Positions 62,507-64,000 of a stretch of DNA of 64,000 bases are shown here, piece by piece. The stretch is from Longirhabdus pacifica (lineage in GTDB: Bacteria; Bacillota; Bacilli; Paenibacillales; DSM-105158): positions 62,001 through 126,000 of the forward strand of contig NZ_QXJP01000005.1 in assembly GCF_004115085.1 (NCBI RefSeq), written 5' to 3'. The notes under the pieces were generated by a model. That model was not told the DNA's origin and made no database searches. It saw nothing but the letters and a program-made list of their open reading frames with translations. Numbering within the stretch: position 1 is the stretch's first letter; every line of letters begins with the position of its first letter. A program made the translations under genes and the position numbers.

Positions 62507-62829
62507 TTGGCTCCCCCGCATATCCACTCAATAAGCTTGGCTCCAGTATAAGCGCCGATGAAGGAGCTGACTATATATAAAATTTGTTTGATGACAGGCG
62601 AGTATTGACTGTCGATCACGTTAGACTCAATTTCGCGTATCGGATCAATCGTCCCCCCTATGGCGGCGACTACGGCCCAAACTTTCACGTTGGTGGCAAC
62701 ATCTCGCATCGTCAGTGTTGGTGGTTGCAGTGTGAATATGGCTGCCATGCCGCTGAGGAGTGCTGCACCAATGACGACACCAAATGCCAGTGCATAGTGT
62801 GATATGATTTTAGTTAAAAAGTATCCCAT
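62503..62829 (-). CDS. ytrH: Sporulation membrane protein YtrH
   Basis: A 108-residue membrane protein with three hydrophobic segments, matching YtrH: ALAFGVVIGAALLSGM, then TNVKVWAVVAAIGGTIDPIR and a C-terminal SFIGAYTGAKLIEWICGG. TTGGAGGGAATT fixes the start at ATG 62829. It is needed for efficient sporulation in B. subtilis. Its stop overlaps the ytrI start, so the two are translationally coupled. The divergent dnaE gene follows to the right. Confidence 0.92.
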   Translation of the reverse strand: MGYFLTKIISHYALAFGVVIGAALLSGMAAIFTLQPPTLTMRDVATNVKVWAVVAAIGGTIDPIREIESNVIDSQYSPVIKQILYIVSSFIGAYTGAKLIEWICGGAK

Positions 62830-62960
62830 AATTCCCTCCAAGGATGACATAGTCATGTACCGTTGTTATGTATCGAGTTGTATCATCCATTTTTTCTTAG
62901 ATATTTATAGTGTATGGGACTACCTTTCATAAAATGATGAATACGTTCGTTTCCTTATAG

Positions 62961-63001
62961 ATAAGTTGAATGAATTTACTCATCCCACTTATTACCACTT
63001 A
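62961..63001 (+). repeat. Degenerate copy of the dispersed hairpin repeat
   Basis: AAGTTGAATGAATTTACTCATCC followed by CACTTATTACCACTTAT matches the core with a few changes. It sits in the ytrH-dnaE gap. Confidence 0.6.
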
Positions 63002-63119
63002 TATATTTTAAAATTAAAAATGTGTGAACATTTGTTCTGTTGCTTGCTTTGTGAATGCAAACCTATGATAAAATAAAACATACAGTGAAAACCTGAATGA
63101 GGTCCATAGGAGACTTGAA

Positions 63120-64000
63120 ATGGAAAAATCATTTGTACATTTACACGTTCATAGTGAATATAGTTTATTAGATGGAGCCGCTCCAATTGATTCTTTAGTC
63201 AAGCAAGCAGCTCAGTTAGGGATGAAAGCATTAGCATTGACTGATCATGGTGTCATGTACGGTGCGATTCCCTTTTATAAACAATGTAAAGCACATGGCA
63301 TCAAGCCGATTATTGGATGCGAAGTGTATTACACCCCGAAGTCCATACAGGAAAAAGGGAACCGAAAAGACAACCCCATCTACCATCTCATATTACTGGC
63401 GAAAAACATGCAAGGATACCAAAATTTGATGCGTCTTTGTTCCATCGCCCATTTGGAAGGACATCATTATAAACCGAGAGTGGACGCAGCGCTGTTAACT
63501 GAATATGGAGAGGGAATCATTTGCCTTAGCGCTTGCTTAGGAAGTGAAATTTCACAGCATTTACTGCACGGAAGATTGGAAGAAGCGGAACAAGCCGCAC
63601 TTTCGTATCAAGGCATATTTGGAGAACATTTTTATTTAGAGCTGCAAGATCATCACTTGCCCGGTCAAAAAGAAGTGAATGAGAAGATGATACAGCTAAG
63701 TAAAAAGACAGGGATTCCTTTAGTCGCAACAAATGATGTGCATTATATTCATCAGGAAGATGCAGAGGCGCAAGATGTTGTGCTTTGTATCGGTACGGGC
63801 AAGACACTCGATGACGAAGAACGGTTGAAAATGGATACCAATGAATTGTATTTGAAAAGTGAGTCGCAAATGAATGCATTATTTGCCCACGTTCCAGAAG
63901 CGATTCAAAATACGCAAGTGATTGCAGATCAATGTGAGCTTCACCTGCAATTTGATCAATTTATTTTGCCTGCATTCAAGCCTATTCCACCTGCATTGAC
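63120..64000 (+). CDS. dnaE: DNA polymerase III alpha subunit DnaE (5' part, runs off the window)
   Basis: The first 293 residues of the replicative polymerase subunit DnaE are in the window and the frame is open to the last base. The N-terminal PHP domain is clear: HLHVHSEYSLLDGAAPID, LALTDHGVMYGAIPFYKQC, GCEVYYTP, YHLILLAKNMQGYQNLMRL, and ATNDVHYIHQEDAEAQDVVL, with metal-binding histidines in place. TAGGAG precedes the ATG at 63120. In B. subtilis DnaE helps start lagging-strand fragments; the main C-family enzyme is PolC. Confidence 0.97.
   Translation, partial: MEKSFVHLHVHSEYSLLDGAAPIDSLVKQAAQLGMKALALTDHGVMYGAIPFYKQCKAHGIKPIIGCEVYYTPKSIQEKGNRKDNPIYHLILLAKNMQGYQNLMRLCSIAHLEGHHYKPRVDAALLTEYGEGIICLSACLGSEISQHLLHGRLEEAEQAALSYQGIFGEHFYLELQDHHLPGQKEVNEKMIQLSKKTGIPLVATNDVHYIHQEDAEAQDVVLCIGTGKTLDDEERLKMDTNELYLKSESQMNALFAHVPEAIQNTQVIADQCELHLQFDQFILPAFKPIPPAL

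Overview
The window is AT-rich chromosomal DNA from an endospore-forming Bacillales bacterium (Firmicutes). The evidence is the sporulation set (yhbH, cotJABC, ytrH/ytrI, a yheA-yheB block with five YheC/YheD ATP-grasp genes), the sufCDSUB operon, consensus AGGAGG ribosome sites with ATG/TTG/GTG starts, and Bacillus-like gene order at the right end (ytoI-ytpI-ytrI-ytrH-dnaE). The family cannot be fixed by eye. Expansion of YheC/YheD would suit Paenibacillaceae or a Bacillaceae relative.

Layout. 1-4.5 kb: the 3' edge of a prophage or phage-like element (tail-fibre module, ArpU-type regulator) enclosing an RRNPP-type (NprR/PlcR-like) HTH-TPR regulator with a small putative peptide gene right behind it. 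4.6-7.2 kb: yhbH, a DUF423 membrane protein and a hypothetical gene. 7.6-9.0 kb: a second RRNPP regulator with a textbook pre-pheromone gene (39 codons, signal peptide). 9.5-15 kb: yunC, a LacI-type regulator and a maltodextrin ABC transporter with operator-like palindromes and a cre-like site. 15.5-20.8 kb: sufCDSUB behind a Fur-box-like site. 20.7-29.5 kb: an accessory region that begins with a 17-bp repeat of the sufB 3' end (possible att pair). It holds secreted unknown proteins, a type I toxin-antitoxin locus (holin-like toxin), a patatin-like phospholipase, a phage tail-like protein with scattered remnants of a second copy, and a secreted kelch/FN3 protein. 29.5-38 kb: moeB, a moaD-moaE fusion, yunD, an HD-GYP protein, yfkAB, an AI-2E transporter family gene. 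37.8-39 kb: cotJABC. 39-46.3 kb: a second accessory region bounded on one side by a 100-bp direct repeat. It holds a broken subtilase, a broken SAR2788-like secreted toxin with an intact and a broken copy of its likely immunity gene, holin fragments, a secreted 13-repeat ankyrin protein, and, divergent from it, a secreted protein whose C-terminal domain is plainly ubiquitin (about half identical to eukaryotic ubiquitin, no gaps, lacking the terminal Arg-Gly-Gly). 46.5-51.9 kb: assorted enzymes, a carbohydrate-binding lipoprotein and a WYL regulator. 51.9-59.7 kb: five tandem yheC/yheD-like genes opposite yheB-yheA. 60-64 kb: ytoI, ytpI, ytrI, ytrH and the start of dnaE, with nrnA apparently missing and a tandem repeat in its place.

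A dispersed hairpin repeat family (core around AAGTTGAATGAAC...AACTTATTACC) occurs at five places at least, twice as ~128-bp tandem arrays. The most remarkable feature is the ubiquitin-like secreted protein beside a secreted ankyrin protein. Together with the kelch and patatin proteins it suggests a repertoire of eukaryote-like domains aimed outside the cell. The two regulator-peptide pairs are the second point of interest.
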